From positions 62,001-126,000 of the forward strand of contig JAKVBZ010000004.1 of assembly GCA_022448645.1 (NCBI GenBank): 64,000 bases of DNA. Reading direction: 5' to 3'. Origin of the DNA: Pirellulaceae bacterium. Lineage in GTDB: Bacteria; Planctomycetota; Planctomycetia; Pirellulales; Pirellulaceae. Numbering within the stretch: the first letter of the stretch is position 1; every line of letters starts with the position of its first letter. The notes under the pieces were generated by a model that saw only the letters and a list, made by a program, of their open reading frames with translations, searched no databases and was not told where the DNA came from. Below are positions 8,440-18,089 of the stretch, piece after piece. A program made the translations under genes and the position numbers.

Positions 8440-10023
8440 TTAATTGTTTGAGCTTGTTACGCGCGAGACGCGGACGCTTAATGTCCCTGTGTTGTCCGCC
8501 AATTCAGCGGGAGAGTCGTTTATTCGCAGGAACAGCGTACCGGACTGCTTGGGCGTGATCCTCTTTTGAATGCCCAATTCGCCTGGTCGAGCGAGGGCTG
8601 TCAGACCCTTGGCGTTCGACGTGGGTTGAATCGCATACAGCAACATGCCAAGAGGTTTCCCTTGATGATAGCGTAGTGTGACACCGTTGGGCTCGCACCA
8701 CCAAGGTGCGGGAGCATTGGCGACGACGTAACGCCCGGTAGCCGAAACGTCGAACTCCTTGCCAGCCTCCAGGATCAGGCCAGTCGATTGCCATCCTCGG
8801 TCAGCTTGGATCGTAAGTTCGGCTTCGGCAGTGCTCCAAGGTTTCGACTCAACGTAGGTTACCGCTTCGCGTCTCAAATCGTAACCATATTCTAGGTTTA
8901 CCATAAATAGCTGCCATTCTTCCGATACTTGTTCCCAGTCTTTGTCGAATTGACCCTTGGCCAGATTCGTAAAATGAGGATCAGTGACCTTGCCAGCCAG
9001 TTGACGAAACCGCTCTTGATATTGGGGATGTTGATCCAAAAACGTGACGGCTGCCCAAGACCAACCGTAAGCTTCGATTTGCAGAAAAGAATCAGCCGGT
9101 TGGGACATGATCGAGTCCAGCATTCTAGCTTGACGCTCCTGCACAAGATGACGGGCGATTTTTATGCGACCCCAATAAGGAACTTCATCTCGGTGCTGTG
9201 GCAGATATCCGAGCGTCAACTGATGGTCGGACCAACGGTGTGTTCCTAAAAACTCGGCCACGCCTTCCCTGTACCAAGGAGGTCCAGCGGACCCCAAAAA
9301 CTGACGCATGAAAGCGTGTGTGCCTTCGTGAAGGATCAAGTGCCTGCGGTAGTATTCGCTAGGTTGTTCGTAGATCCAGATTTCATTTCCACGTTGATAA
9401 CCATGGAGGAACTGTGGTAAGTCTTCTGGGAGTAATCCAGTAGATTGAAAATGTTCTTTGCCTGCCATCAAGAAAGCAGTCACTTGCCAACCGCTTTGTG
9501 TGATCTTTTCCGGTGGAAGAGAAAAGTAATCAGCCCACTGTGGTACGGCTTGATCAAATACCTGTGGCAAGATGTCGACCGAAGGATCGGATGGTAGGTC
9601 TGTGTAAAGAACGATGTGACGACCGCTTAATTTCCGTATCCCGGCCGAACGAGCTAACGCTTCGTTGATCGGGCGAGAATCTGTGATGTGAACGTCGATT
9701 CGAGGATCCTCCGCCACGGTCTGCTGCGAAGACTGCCGGCGCGTTCTGGAATCTGGATTCGGTCCCGCGCTGTCGGACGTCAGGGTATTTGCTGTGCCTG
9801 ATCGTAACGACGATCCTAGAGACGATGTTTCAGGTGGATTGGAAGGTTTTGTCGATGTTGATGTGGCGGGTGGCGATGAGTCTGTACGCGTCGCAGTGTC
9901 AGATGTCGCCGGGATATCGTTAGACGTCGGAGACCCGCATCCAAACAAGATTAGGGTGACGAACCACACCGTGATCCCTTGACAACAGTATCGTCGACGT
10001 TCGATGGTGGATGGTACCAGCAT
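8440..10023 (-). CDS. HExxH-motif lipoprotein (gluzincin-like)
   Basis: A 527-residue exported lipoprotein. The N-terminal hydrophobic segment ends in a lipobox with Cys29 (LILFGCGS), followed by a long Ser/Thr/Pro-rich linker to about residue 100. The central domain has HLILHEGTHAFM, an HExxH zinc motif at His232-His236, and about 20 residues later WYREGVAEFLG, whose Glu fits the third zinc ligand of gluzincin peptidases. The C-terminal 150 residues form a probable beta-rich domain. This suggests a surface-anchored metallopeptidase, similar in arrangement to the DUF1570/peptidase-like proteins common in Planctomycetes. Peptidase activity is inference. The alcohol dehydrogenase follows three bases downstream. 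Confidence 0.75.
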   Translation of the reverse strand: MLVPSTIERRRYCCQGITVWFVTLILFGCGSPTSNDIPATSDTATRTDSSPPATSTSTKPSNPPETSSLGSSLRSGTANTLTSDSAGPNPDSRTRRQSSQQTVAEDPRIDVHITDSRPINEALARSAGIRKLSGRHIVLYTDLPSDPSVDILPQVFDQAVPQWADYFSLPPEKITQSGWQVTAFLMAGKEHFQSTGLLPEDLPQFLHGYQRGNEIWIYEQPSEYYRRHLILHEGTHAFMRQFLGSAGPPWYREGVAEFLGTHRWSDHQLTLGYLPQHRDEVPYWGRIKIARHLVQERQARMLDSIMSQPADSFLQIEAYGWSWAAVTFLDQHPQYQERFRQLAGKVTDPHFTNLAKGQFDKDWEQVSEEWQLFMVNLEYGYDLRREAVTYVESKPWSTAEAELTIQADRGWQSTGLILEAGKEFDVSATGRYVVANAPAPWWCEPNGVTLRYHQGKPLGMLLYAIQPTSNAKGLTALARPGELGIQKRITPKQSGTLFLRINDSPAELADNTGTLSVRVSRVTSSNN

Positions 10024-10319
10024 GATGGTTGCACGCGATGAAATGCTCGCTGGGGCCAGCTGAGACAGTCAGATGATCCCTGTCGACGTACAAAATGGAG
10101 ATTTCATTGTAAGGAAAACCTAAGCGGGGGCATCCCACCGCGAATGCATTTTGGGATTTTGGACCACAGACACGAAAGACCGCTCAAAAGCTGTTGGTGG
10201 ATAGGTACGATGGTCTTCTACGGCATTACTTGAAGCGGTTTTTGGGCATTCACGGCATTGGAAGGCCGACGTTCAGGTTTTTTGAAACCACATCGAAGCT
10301 AAAAGAAGGAGGTTTTGTG

Positions 10320-11369
10320 ATGCTTCCGAAACAAAATGGGTGCGCCCTCCGCCGGCTGAACATGGTGGTGTGTATGATGCTGGTTTCGTGTTTGGGTTGT
10401 TGGAGGTCACCTGACAACTCGGTGGTGATCGTCTATACGGCTTTAGACCGGGAATTCTCTGAGGAAATACTGGATGCGTTTACTGACGAGACCGGCATCC
10501 AGGTGCACGCTTTGTATGATGTGGAATCAAACAAGACCATTGGATTGGCCAATCGAATTGTCCAGGAGCAACAGCGGCCCAATTGTGACTTGTTTTGGAA
10601 TAACGAGATCTTGCACACATTACGTTTGGGACAAAAGGGCTTGCTGGCAGCGCATCAAACCACCAAGGCCGACAGCTTTCCTGCCCAATACCGATCATTG
10701 GATGGTACGTGGTTTGGTTTTGCAGCACGAGCTCGTGTCCTGATCGTGAACACGCAGCAACTTTCTTCCGACGAATACCCTCGATCGATCGAGGACCTCG
10801 CGGATCCGAAATGGGCAGGACGAGTGGGGATAGCCAAGCCGCTGTTCGGAACAACGGCTACCCATGCTGCCTGCCTGTTCGACCGATGGGGCGATGAACG
10901 GGCTCGTGAGTTTTTTCGCAAAGTTCGCAGCAATGCTGTTATCCATGCTGGCAACAAACAAGTGGCTCAGGCAGTCGCCAGTGGGGCGCTGGCGTTCGGA
11001 ATTACCGATACTGATGATGCGATGATTGAAGTGGAAAATGGTTTCGATGTGATGTTGGTCTATCCGGATCAGGGCGAAGGTCAGATAGGTACCATGTTCA
11101 TTCCCAACACCATCTCGCTTATCCGTGGCGCGCCCCGTTCGGACTCTGCTCGTCAACTGATCGATTATCTTCTTACGCCAGAAGTCGAGATCAAATTGGC
11201 AAGGGGCCGCAGTGCACAGATACCGTTGAACGAGGAAGTGACAACGAAAGTGCGCGTCGAGACACCGCAGACCATCCGGGCCATGGAGGTTGACTTCGCG
11301 TCCGCCGCCAAGCGCTGGGATGCGGCATCTGCGTTTCTCCGCGAGCTATTCGTCAGTGCCGATGAATAG
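10320..11369 (+). CDS. Iron(III)-type ABC transporter substrate-binding lipoprotein
   Basis: A 349-residue extracellular solute-binding protein of the FbpA/AfuA/FutA group. The start is the ATG at 10320, seven bases after a strong AAGGAGG (10306-10312). A hydrophobic N-terminus with lipobox LVSC (Cys24) predicts a lipoprotein. The mature part has the family pattern VVIVYTALDREFSEEILDAF, then CDLFWNNEILHTLRL, then LADPKWAGRVGIAKPLFGTT and GQIGTMFIPNTISLI. Known relatives bind ferric iron, sometimes thiamine or phosphonates. No permease or ATPase gene adjoins it; the next gene is a convergent RNA helicase, so the transporter partners must be encoded elsewhere. Confidence 0.88.
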   Translation: MLPKQNGCALRRLNMVVCMMLVSCLGCWRSPDNSVVIVYTALDREFSEEILDAFTDETGIQVHALYDVESNKTIGLANRIVQEQQRPNCDLFWNNEILHTLRLGQKGLLAAHQTTKADSFPAQYRSLDGTWFGFAARARVLIVNTQQLSSDEYPRSIEDLADPKWAGRVGIAKPLFGTTATHAACLFDRWGDERAREFFRKVRSNAVIHAGNKQVAQAVASGALAFGITDTDDAMIEVENGFDVMLVYPDQGEGQIGTMFIPNTISLIRGAPRSDSARQLIDYLLTPEVEIKLARGRSAQIPLNEEVTTKVRVETPQTIRAMEVDFASAAKRWDAASAFLRELFVSADE

Positions 11370-11616
11370 AGCGAAGCCTTCAAGGAGGTTGGGCTGAGGT
11401 CGGGTGGGTCGTGGCCGAAACAGTGCGAATGCTTTGAGCGAAGTGCTTCCTGAGCATGATACCTTCAGAGACGACCCAACTGCATTCCTCACGCATTGAA
11501 ATGGTCCGCCCTACAACGCTAGCGATGTGAGGTGCTTCTTCGTCAGATGTTCGTCCACTGCTCAGCTGCAGGCATCGGCGTTTTCAGCCGGTCCGTAAAA
11601 ACTATTCGGCGGATGC

Positions 11617-12966
11617 TCACAAGGCTTTTCGATGCCGACGCGGGCCTCGTCCCTCGCGTCTAAGATTGGCAGGAGGCGGTGGCGGAGCAGGCTCATCTGC
11701 TTGGCCGTCCTTCTCTTTTTCAAGGCCGGTCACCGGATCGAACTGATCCATTTCGTCTCGTTTCAGCTGAGTGTTAATCCGCATTTCGATACGCGTCAGT
11801 TCGTTACCTTCTTCTGGAGTCACAAACGTAAAGGCGACACCTTCGCGCCCCATACGGCCTGCTCGACCGACTCGATGCACATAGTCGTCACAGAATTGAG
11901 GGGTATCGTGATTGATGATATGAGAGATACCGGACACATCAATTCCTCTTCCGACCACATCAGTGGCGACCAGGATTCGAAGTTTCTTTTCGCGGAAAGA
12001 CCGCATCACGCGATCTCTGGCTCGTTGGTCCATATCACCATGGATGCAACCGACTGATTTCATGCGATCGGTCAGTTTGCGACTGATACGTTCTGTACCG
12101 CGCTTGGTTCGGCAAAAGACGATTGCTTGTTGAGGTTCTTCACGTTTAATCAAACGGACGAGCAGATCGAACTTTCTTTCCTGGCTGACTGTGAAATAGA
12201 ACTGGTCGATGGTATCGACCGTGATTTCTTTGGGCGAAAAGTTAAGTTTTCGAGGATTTCTCATATACCGCCGAGCCAATCTTACGACGGGTGGCGGGAG
12301 AGTAGCTGACAGAAGTAGGGTTTGCCTGTCGCGCGGGCATCGACGGAGGATTTTTTCGATGTCAGGCCGAAAGCCAATGTCTAGCATGCGGTCTGCTTCG
12401 TCGAGGACCACCATCGAGATACCTTCCAGGATTAGCGTCCCGCGCCCGATATGATCTATCACACGACCAGGAGTGCCCACGATGACTTGTTGTCCTCGTC
12501 GCAGTTTTTCCATTTGCTGCCGAATTGGTTTACCACCATATAAAGCCACACAATTGGCTCGACGACCGTGAGATAGTTTGACGATTTCGTCATGAACTTG
12601 GACGGCTAGCTCACGAGTCGGCACGAGGATGAGGGCTTGAGGAGTTGGTACGTCCCGTCGTGATTTGAGTCTTTCCAAGATGGGAATGCTGAAGGATGCA
12701 GTTTTTCCCGTGCCGGTCTGCGCTTGACCAAGAAGGTCAATCCCGCGCAATGCCAGAGGGATTAAGCCGGCTTGCACGGGGGTGGGTTGCAGATAATCTG
12801 CTTCGCTGAGAGCCTTTAGCGTGATATCAGAAAGAGCCAGATCGCTGAATTCAAGCTTTCGTCGCTTTAAGTTGGATTGGGTCACTGAAACGCTGAGAAA
12901 GGATAGGGTGACGGTGGCGATGTCAACAGTTGCCGTAAGCTTAGCAGCCTCAAGAGGTTTCGTCAA
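11617..12966 (-). CDS. DEAD-box ATP-dependent RNA helicase
   Basis: Up to 449 residues, with all core motifs in order: Q motif YLQPTPVQAGLIP, motif I AQTGTGKT, PTRELAVQ, TPGRVIDH, DEAD in VLDEADRMLDIGF, SATL, and the C-terminal HRVGRAGRMGREG. The tail is short, basic and proline-rich. It is closest in layout to RhlE-type helicases, which unwind RNA during ribosome assembly or decay. The start is uncertain: the longest frame begins with TTG at 12966 behind a weak AGG, while a GTG at 12885 would give 422 residues and sits nearer the conserved FSDL start of the fold. Neither has a strong ribosome binding site. It stands alone on its strand, followed by no close gene. Confidence 0.95.
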   Translation of the reverse strand: MTKPLEAAKLTATVDIATVTLSFLSVSVTQSNLKRRKLEFSDLALSDITLKALSEADYLQPTPVQAGLIPLALRGIDLLGQAQTGTGKTASFSIPILERLKSRRDVPTPQALILVPTRELAVQVHDEIVKLSHGRRANCVALYGGKPIRQQMEKLRRGQQVIVGTPGRVIDHIGRGTLILEGISMVVLDEADRMLDIGFRPDIEKILRRCPRDRQTLLLSATLPPPVVRLARRYMRNPRKLNFSPKEITVDTIDQFYFTVSQERKFDLLVRLIKREEPQQAIVFCRTKRGTERISRKLTDRMKSVGCIHGDMDQRARDRVMRSFREKKLRILVATDVVGRGIDVSGISHIINHDTPQFCDDYVHRVGRAGRMGREGVAFTFVTPEEGNELTRIEMRINTQLKRDEMDQFDPVTGLEKEKDGQADEPAPPPPPANLRREGRGPRRHRKAL

Positions 12967-13056
12967 TACCTACTGGGTGGAAACGGCCACACTACGTCGT
13001 AGCGAATATTGCTGTTGATAACAACATTTGTCGTCTGTTGGCGGCTTCAAATCAAT

Positions 13057-13093
13057 AGGCCGGCGAAGCTCGTCTTATCGAGCCGGCCGGCCT
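13057..13093 (-). terminator. Hairpin downstream of the H1-like gene
   Basis: AGGCCGGC and GCCGGCCT arms, extended by CTCG/CGAG around a TCTTAT loop, form an imperfect GC-rich hairpin between the H1-like gene and the helicase gene. T-rich sequence follows on the plus strand, so the structure could work in both directions. Its most likely job is to end the H1-like transcript. Confidence 0.5.
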
Positions 13094-13142
13094 TTCTTGT
13101 TGTTTTCTCTTTTTGCGTCACCAGGTTAGACGCGACGTCGCT

Positions 13143-13400
13143 TTACTTCTTCTTTGCGCGACTGGTGGTTTTTTTCCGGGCAGCAGTTTTCTTTTTGGTA
13201 GACCGCTGAGCTGTTTTTTTCTTGGCTGTCTTTTTCTTAGCCGTTTTCTTTTTGGTCGTGGTCTTCTTCTTAGTAGACCGCTTAGCCGTCTTTTTCTTAG
13301 CCGTTTTCTTTTTGGTTGCAGTCTTCTTCTTGGGGGACTGCTTGGCCGTCTTCCGTGCGGCTGTCTTTTTCTTAGCAGTCTTTTTCTTCTTCGTTGCCAT
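13143..13400 (-). CDS. Lysine/alanine-rich histone H1-like protein
   Basis: An 85-residue protein made almost wholly of Lys, Ala, Thr and Arg in repeats of the form TAKKKTAKK, with occasional KQSPKKK and KRSTKKK breaks. The start at 13400 (MATKKKK) is preceded by AGGAG with eight bases spacing. The composition matches bacterial histone H1-like DNA-binding proteins (Hc1/AlgP C-terminal type) that compact or organise the nucleoid. There is no globular domain. The coding DNA is itself a degenerate tandem repeat, so copy number is likely to vary between strains. The protein is probably intrinsically disordered when not bound to DNA. Planctomycetes are known for condensed nucleoids, but linking this gene to that is inference. 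Confidence 0.85.
   Translation of the reverse strand: MATKKKKTAKKKTAARKTAKQSPKKKTATKKKTAKKKTAKRSTKKKTTTKKKTAKKKTAKKKTAQRSTKKKTAARKKTTSRAKKK
13160..13400. repeat. Degenerate tandem repeats inside the H1-like gene
   Basis: On the plus strand, units around CTTTTTCTTAGCCGTTTTCTT recur, with blocks reading GTCTTCTTCTTAG and GTCTTTTTCTTAG. They encode the lysine-rich repeats and could drive repeat-number change by slippage or recombination. Confidence 0.7.
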
Positions 13401-13665
13401 CTGCAAGGCTCCTAAAAGGTAGGGGCCCAAAATCAATAGTTTGCTTTTCTCCGGGGCGCCCAGTACGAAGAAAAGCGGTTTGTACGGTTAAAAAACCAAA
13501 GGAAACACGTCTGAGAACCGTTCCTCCAATTGTCGGTTGACAGGGGTCGGCCACCTAAATGAATCCTCCAATTTTCCGCATTGGAACAGTTTTTCCTGGT
13601 TTTCGTCAAGACATTTTTTTTCACACAGTACCCCCAGATCACCCGCGAGAGTATAACTTGAAAGT

Positions 13666-15225
13666 ATGTCGCACAGAGTTTTTTCCTTGGTTGATTACTT
13701 TTCCGGTGATTCGGCGGAGCTTTCCGCGGAACCACCTTCTGCATGGATGACAGATTGGATCATTGATGCGCAAGACGACGAAATCATGGTGTTAATGGCA
13801 CAGTTGTCCCAGCATGCGCCTTTTTCAGAAGGCACTAATGCTGAGCAACTTGTCGAACGAATTTTGGTGAGAATCGTCGAACGTAGCGCAGCCGTCTCGA
13901 CAGCCGGTACGGTTTTTTCCATCGATTCGGTCATGCGCGCCGAATTATCTGAACTGTATGGGCGCATGGAAGCAAAAAGCTGCTGTCGCCACCACTTGCT
14001 ATCGTTATTGATTCAGGGACGTACGCCAGAAGATTTGTCGTGTTTTGCAGAGCTTGTCATTGCAGATCCACCCTCGAAGGCGGTAGACGCTGCATTGGTG
14101 TTTCTGGCACTTTCGAGGTTAAATGCAGATGATGTAAGTGCCCTTTTCCCGGGGCTTTTGGGCGGATTGGAGCACGCACAGTTGGCGGCACCCATACTCG
14201 ATTTGGCGAATTATTTTACGCGCCGACAGTTCTTTGAACAGCATCCTGCCGAAGGGCGAGGGGAGCGCTTGGCCGCGCTGCTAGGGACTGTTGTCGGTCG
14301 GTTAGCTCAGTGGGAAGAGGCTCCTCCACAAGACCCTCAGGGCTGGCAACGGGTGCGAGATCAGGTGAATGATGGGGTTGCCTTGGCTGTCTCGTTATGC
14401 GATACGCTGTCATTCATTGGCAATGAAGATTGTATTGACAAGCTTCTTCAAGCTTTAGAGCTGGGGCATCGTCGTGTGCGGGTCGAAGCGGCTGCTGCCC
14501 TATCGCGGCTTGGCGAGAAACAAGGCACTTTGGCGTTGGTGGATATGGCTGACGATCCGAGTACTCGCCTGCGCGTCTTACATTATGTCGAGGAATTAGA
14601 AATTGCGGATCAGATCGATCCACGATATGCCTCGGCCGAAGCTAGAGCGGAAGCCGAGTTGGTTTGCTATCTGGCGGAACCCATCCGTTTTGGCATTGCG
14701 CCGCAGTCCATTGAATTGATCGATCAGCGGGATCTGTTCTGGCCCGGTTACGACGAATCTGTCGTTTGTTTTCTATTTCGGTACGAGTACCGGCTGGCGG
14801 AAGAGAGCTACAGTAATGTTGGTATTGCAGGACCCATGGTGCATGCACTCACGGCAGACTTGGCCGACCTGTCTCTCGATAATATCTATTCTGTGTACGC
14901 TGGCGTGCAGACCGAGCATGAAGAAATTGTTGAGGTCTCCCCGGACCATTTATCTGGACAGCTACTTTCTCAGAGTCGATATCTGGAACAGAAGTCAAGT
15001 GAAGCTGGCTATAGCCAGCTAAATATTCACATGCTGGGCGTCTTCTTTGACGAACCTGTGCTAGTGGCCTTGGCACAATCAAATGGCCAATCTGGCATTT
15101 TGGTGACGGACGAGCGAGACTCTTTCTGGTATCCGAACTGCGGTAATGCCCGACCATTGGGGCCGATCGAGGCGTACTCTATTTACAAGGGGCGCAAGAT
15201 GTTAGAGATGTTTAACTCGCGTTAG
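13666..15225 (+). CDS. HEAT-repeat protein of unknown role
   Basis: A 519-residue cytoplasmic protein without signal peptide or membrane segments. The middle part contains alpha-helical repeats, clearest at [20 protein letters not shown] followed by [20 protein letters not shown] (about residues 263-305), which have the HEAT/PBS-lyase repeat pattern. The C-terminal half is mixed and contains [10 protein letters not shown] near the end; I do not recognise it. Such proteins often serve as protein-binding scaffolds. The start could be the ATG at 13666 or one at 13747; neither has an obvious ribosome binding site. Its last 14 bases overlap the end of the convergent dehydroquinate synthase-like gene. 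Confidence 0.65.
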   Translation: MSHRVFSLVDYFSGDSAELSAEPPSAWMTDWIIDAQDDEIMVLMAQLSQHAPFSEGTNAEQLVERILVRIVERSAAVSTAGTVFSIDSVMRAELSELYGRMEAKSCCRHHLLSLLIQGRTPEDLSCFAELVIADPPSKAVDAALVFLALSRLNADDVSALFPGLLGGLEHAQLAAPILDLANYFTRRQFFEQHPAEGRGERLAALLGTVVGRLAQWEEAPPQDPQGWQRVRDQVNDGVALAVSLCDTLSFIGNEDCIDKLLQALELGHRRVRVEAAAALSRLGEKQGTLALVDMADDPSTRLRVLHYVEELEIADQIDPRYASAEARAEAELVCYLAEPIRFGIAPQSIELIDQRDLFWPGYDESVVCFLFRYEYRLAEESYSNVGIAGPMVHALTADLADLSLDNIYSVYAGVQTEHEEIVEVSPDHLSGQLLSQSRYLEQKSSEAGYSQLNIHMLGVFFDEPVLVALAQSNGQSGILVTDERDSFWYPNCGNARPLGPIEAYSIYKGRKMLEMFNSR

Positions 15226-16384
15226 CGCGATCACTGGACAGCTGAGCGATCGCTGTGGTCATTACTTTCAGGTCGACTTCATGGATATCTACGGGTTGGC
15301 CGATCCTTTGTAGCATCGTCAACGTCAACCGGCCTCCCAAGTGTTGCCGGAATTCTTCGAGTCCGGCAAATAAGAGATCGGTATTGTGCAGGAGCGGATG
15401 ATCCAGATCGAACCCAAGCTGACGCAGACAAGACAAAATAGCGTGTACTTCAGATTCCGGTAAGCCATGTTGCAGATGTGAATAAACGGTATCAATGGCC
15501 AAGCCAATTGCGACGGCTTCACCGTGCCTCAGTTCATACTTTGTTAGGGCTTCTAATTTATGTGCTGACCAGTGGCCAAAATCCAGGGGCCGTGCCTCTA
15601 GGAACTCGAACGGATCACCAGCTTGTGTGATATGCCGTAGGTGCCACTCGGCGGAGCGTGCAATCACGCTGCTGGCCGTGTCGGTGTCGCGTGCGGCGAT
15701 AACGCTAGTTTGTTGGGCAATTTCCTCAAAGAATTGCCTGTCTTTCAATAAGGCAACCTTGACTGCTTCCGCAAAGCCACAGCGATAGTCTCGATCGGGT
15801 AGAGTCTTCAGGAGTCCTACATCATTGATCACACCCCAAGGGACGCTGAACGTTCCGATCCAGTTCTTTTTGTGAAATAGATTGACCGCATTCTTGACTC
15901 CGATTCCAGAATCCGCCTGCGCCAAAGTTGTTGTAGGGAGGCGAATCAATCGGAGGCCCCGATGGGCGATGGAAGTGGCGAATCCGATGGCGTCCAACAC
16001 AGCTCCCCCACCGATAACTACCACGTAACTTCGTCGATCTAGATCGGCAGCATTGAGAACTTTGAGAACGCGCTCCAATACATGGATGTCGTTCTTTACC
16101 TCTTCTCCACCGGGAACGACCTGAACGTTTCCTACCAATTCCAAATGGGCGGCTCGTGGGGCCATCAGTCGACGGATGCGCTGAGGCAGATCGGGACGAG
16201 CTGCCAGAACTTGTTGATCTACCCAAAATTGCGCACGGGCGACCTGGTCCGGAGAGGTTTCCATCAGGTCTGTCAGCACGTGGGAGTCCGACGTAAGCAC
16301 GTCCCGCGTGAATCGCAAACGATGGACAAAAGGAACATCGAATGAGGCGTCAAGCGAATTCATAGTAGTTTGGGCTAGTGACAA
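15212..16384 (-). CDS. 3-dehydroquinate synthase-like protein (EboD type)
   Basis: A 390-residue member of the dehydroquinate synthase fold. Key stretches are [18 protein letters not shown] (NAD-binding), [20 protein letters not shown], the segment around [33 protein letters not shown], and HWSAHKLE with [10 protein letters not shown] carrying the metal-binding His residues. The [16 protein letters not shown] and KKNWIGTF pattern looks more like EboD, from ebo/edb clusters linked to export of specialised metabolites and membrane-associated products, than like the shikimate-pathway AroB. No other ebo gene is visible here. It could therefore be a stand-alone sugar-phosphate cyclase or a divergent AroB. 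The C-terminal end overlaps the convergent HEAT gene by 14 bases. Confidence 0.78.
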   Translation of the reverse strand: MSLAQTTMNSLDASFDVPFVHRLRFTRDVLTSDSHVLTDLMETSPDQVARAQFWVDQQVLAARPDLPQRIRRLMAPRAAHLELVGNVQVVPGGEEVKNDIHVLERVLKVLNAADLDRRSYVVVIGGGAVLDAIGFATSIAHRGLRLIRLPTTTLAQADSGIGVKNAVNLFHKKNWIGTFSVPWGVINDVGLLKTLPDRDYRCGFAEAVKVALLKDRQFFEEIAQQTSVIAARDTDTASSVIARSAEWHLRHITQAGDPFEFLEARPLDFGHWSAHKLEALTKYELRHGEAVAIGLAIDTVYSHLQHGLPESEVHAILSCLRQLGFDLDHPLLHNTDLLFAGLEEFRQHLGGRLTLTMLQRIGQPVDIHEVDLKVMTTAIAQLSSDRANAS

Positions 16385-16483
16385 TCTGGACTATCGATGA
16401 TTACAATTGTTTCACAACCGATTGGTAATCACAAGATTACGAAAAGTTGTTTTTTCTTCGTTTACGAGGGAGTCATCACGCTC

Positions 16484-17668
16484 ATGTTTGAAAAGGTCCC
16501 TTCTGCGCCCCCCGATCCGATTCTCGGCCTGACCGAAGCATATCAACAGGATGCCCATGCGGAAAAAGTAAATCTGACTGTCGGCGTCTACAAAGACGAA
16601 AGTGGTGTTACGCCGATCTTGAATTGTGTTCGTGAGGCAGAGCATCGTCTGTTAACCCAAGAGAACACAAAAGCCTACCTGGGGATTGCCGGCTTTCCCG
16701 ACTTCCAGCGACACGTTCAGGATTTGTTGTTCGGATCGGAACTTCAGGTACAAGCTGCGACTGTACAAACACCTGGCGGAACTGCCGCGCTGCGCGTGGC
16801 GGCCGATTTCATCAAGCAGCATTTTTCAGGAATGTCGGTATGGCTGAGTGACCCAACTTGGGCAAACCATGCCAATGTATTTCATGCGGCTGGCCTGCAA
16901 ACTGACAAATACACATACTTTGACGCTGCAGCGAATCAGCTGGATATCGATGGCATGCTCCAGGCGTTGGAAAACATTCCAAACGGTCATGCTGTTTTGT
17001 TGCACGCCTGCTGTCACAATCCTACCGGTGTCGATCCTAGCTTGGAGCAGTGGGAACAGATTACGGATGTCGTCGTGCGGCGTGGACTATTGCCAGTGGT
17101 CGATTTTGCTTATCAGGGTTTTGGTGATGGATTGGAAGACGATGCGGCGGGGTTGAGATTGCTCATGGCAAAAGCGCCCGAGCTTCTCATCTGCAATTCT
17201 TTTTCCAAGAATTTTGGTTTATACCGGGAACGTGTCGGTGCCATGACGGTGGTTGCGTCATCTTCCGATACGGTCTCCGCAGCATTCAGTCAGATCAAGC
17301 GCAGTGTCCGAGCCAACTATTCGAATCCGCCTGCCCATGGGGCGGCGATTGTCTCGACAATACTTGCCGATGCGGCTCTCTGGGAGCAATGGGAAGTGGA
17401 GGTAGCGCAGATGCGAGAACGCATTCAGGCCATGCGAGACAAGTTTGTGGAAACCACCCAAGCTATGGGTACTCCAGTGGATTTCAGCTTCCTGCAACAG
17501 CAGCGAGGCATGTTTTCCTTTTCGGGACTGACCCCTCTTCAGGTAGACGAACTTCGTCATCAACATGCGATTTATGTTGTGGGTAGCGGCCGCATCAACG
17601 TGGCAGGATTGACCGACGAGAATATGGATCGCGTCTGTCGAGCCATCGTTGCCGTTTTGTCATCCTAA
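16484..17668 (+). CDS. Aromatic/aspartate aminotransferase (class I)
   Basis: A 394-residue PLP-dependent enzyme of the AspC/TyrB group, of normal length. The start at 16484 (MFEKVPSAPPDPILGL) matches the family N-terminus and follows GAGGGAG. Conserved parts are KVNLTVGVYKDE, HACCHNPTGVDPS, DFAYQGFGDG and NSFSKNFGLYRERVGA, the last holding the PLP-binding lysine. It exchanges amino groups between aspartate or aromatic amino acids and 2-oxoglutarate. The C-terminal RINVAGL segment carries the substrate carboxylate-binding Arg. The gene is separate from its neighbours, with 421 bases before the next one, and nothing in its context narrows the substrate. Confidence 0.93.
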   Translation: MFEKVPSAPPDPILGLTEAYQQDAHAEKVNLTVGVYKDESGVTPILNCVREAEHRLLTQENTKAYLGIAGFPDFQRHVQDLLFGSELQVQAATVQTPGGTAALRVAADFIKQHFSGMSVWLSDPTWANHANVFHAAGLQTDKYTYFDAAANQLDIDGMLQALENIPNGHAVLLHACCHNPTGVDPSLEQWEQITDVVVRRGLLPVVDFAYQGFGDGLEDDAAGLRLLMAKAPELLICNSFSKNFGLYRERVGAMTVVASSSDTVSAAFSQIKRSVRANYSNPPAHGAAIVSTILADAALWEQWEVEVAQMRERIQAMRDKFVETTQAMGTPVDFSFLQQQRGMFSFSGLTPLQVDELRHQHAIYVVGSGRINVAGLTDENMDRVCRAIVAVLSS

Positions 17669-18089
17669 GCCTTCGTCGTTCACGGTCAGACTGGTTCCGA
17701 AAGCAGGTCTGTGCTTGTGAACTCGGATTCTCTGTGAGCGTTGTCTGTCCAGGCTCTTAGAAGCGGTTTCAATCGGATCAGACAGACGGGCTCGCTGCCG
17801 GTTTTTCCAAAGAACTGGGATCTAGAGCTTCCGCAGCTGATGGATGTTGAAACCGCAGCCAGTTGCGTTTCGCCATAACCGGTACAACCCGGCGAAAAGA
17901 TATTGGGTTGGGGGCCAGCGATGTTGTAAGATTGAACAGCGGCTTTGTCATTTCAGACGCGGCTTCAAAACTTTTAGCGGAAATGATCGCAGGCCTTTGT
18001 ACATCGTTTTTTAAACCGTTTCGAGCGTGAATCCTCGACAAATCGTTTTCTGTTTTCGTCGGTTATCCAGTCAGTCATAGGTGAGACTT
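17669..18089. other. Intergenic region, no gene supported
   Basis: I see no gene I can support here. An open minus-strand frame of 87 codons (17778-18041) has random-looking composition and no ribosome binding site. The right end (AGGTGAG at 18078-18084) is the ribosome binding site of glgA. Confidence 0.5.

Noticed and set aside
12209..12454. Plus-strand open frames across the DEAD-box helicase gene
   Set aside because: They are antisense shadows of the helicase; no ribosome binding site or domain, while the opposite strand has all helicase motifs.
17778..18041. Minus-strand frame of 87 codons before glgA
   Set aside because: No family resemblance, no ribosome binding site; more likely a chance frame in the leader region.
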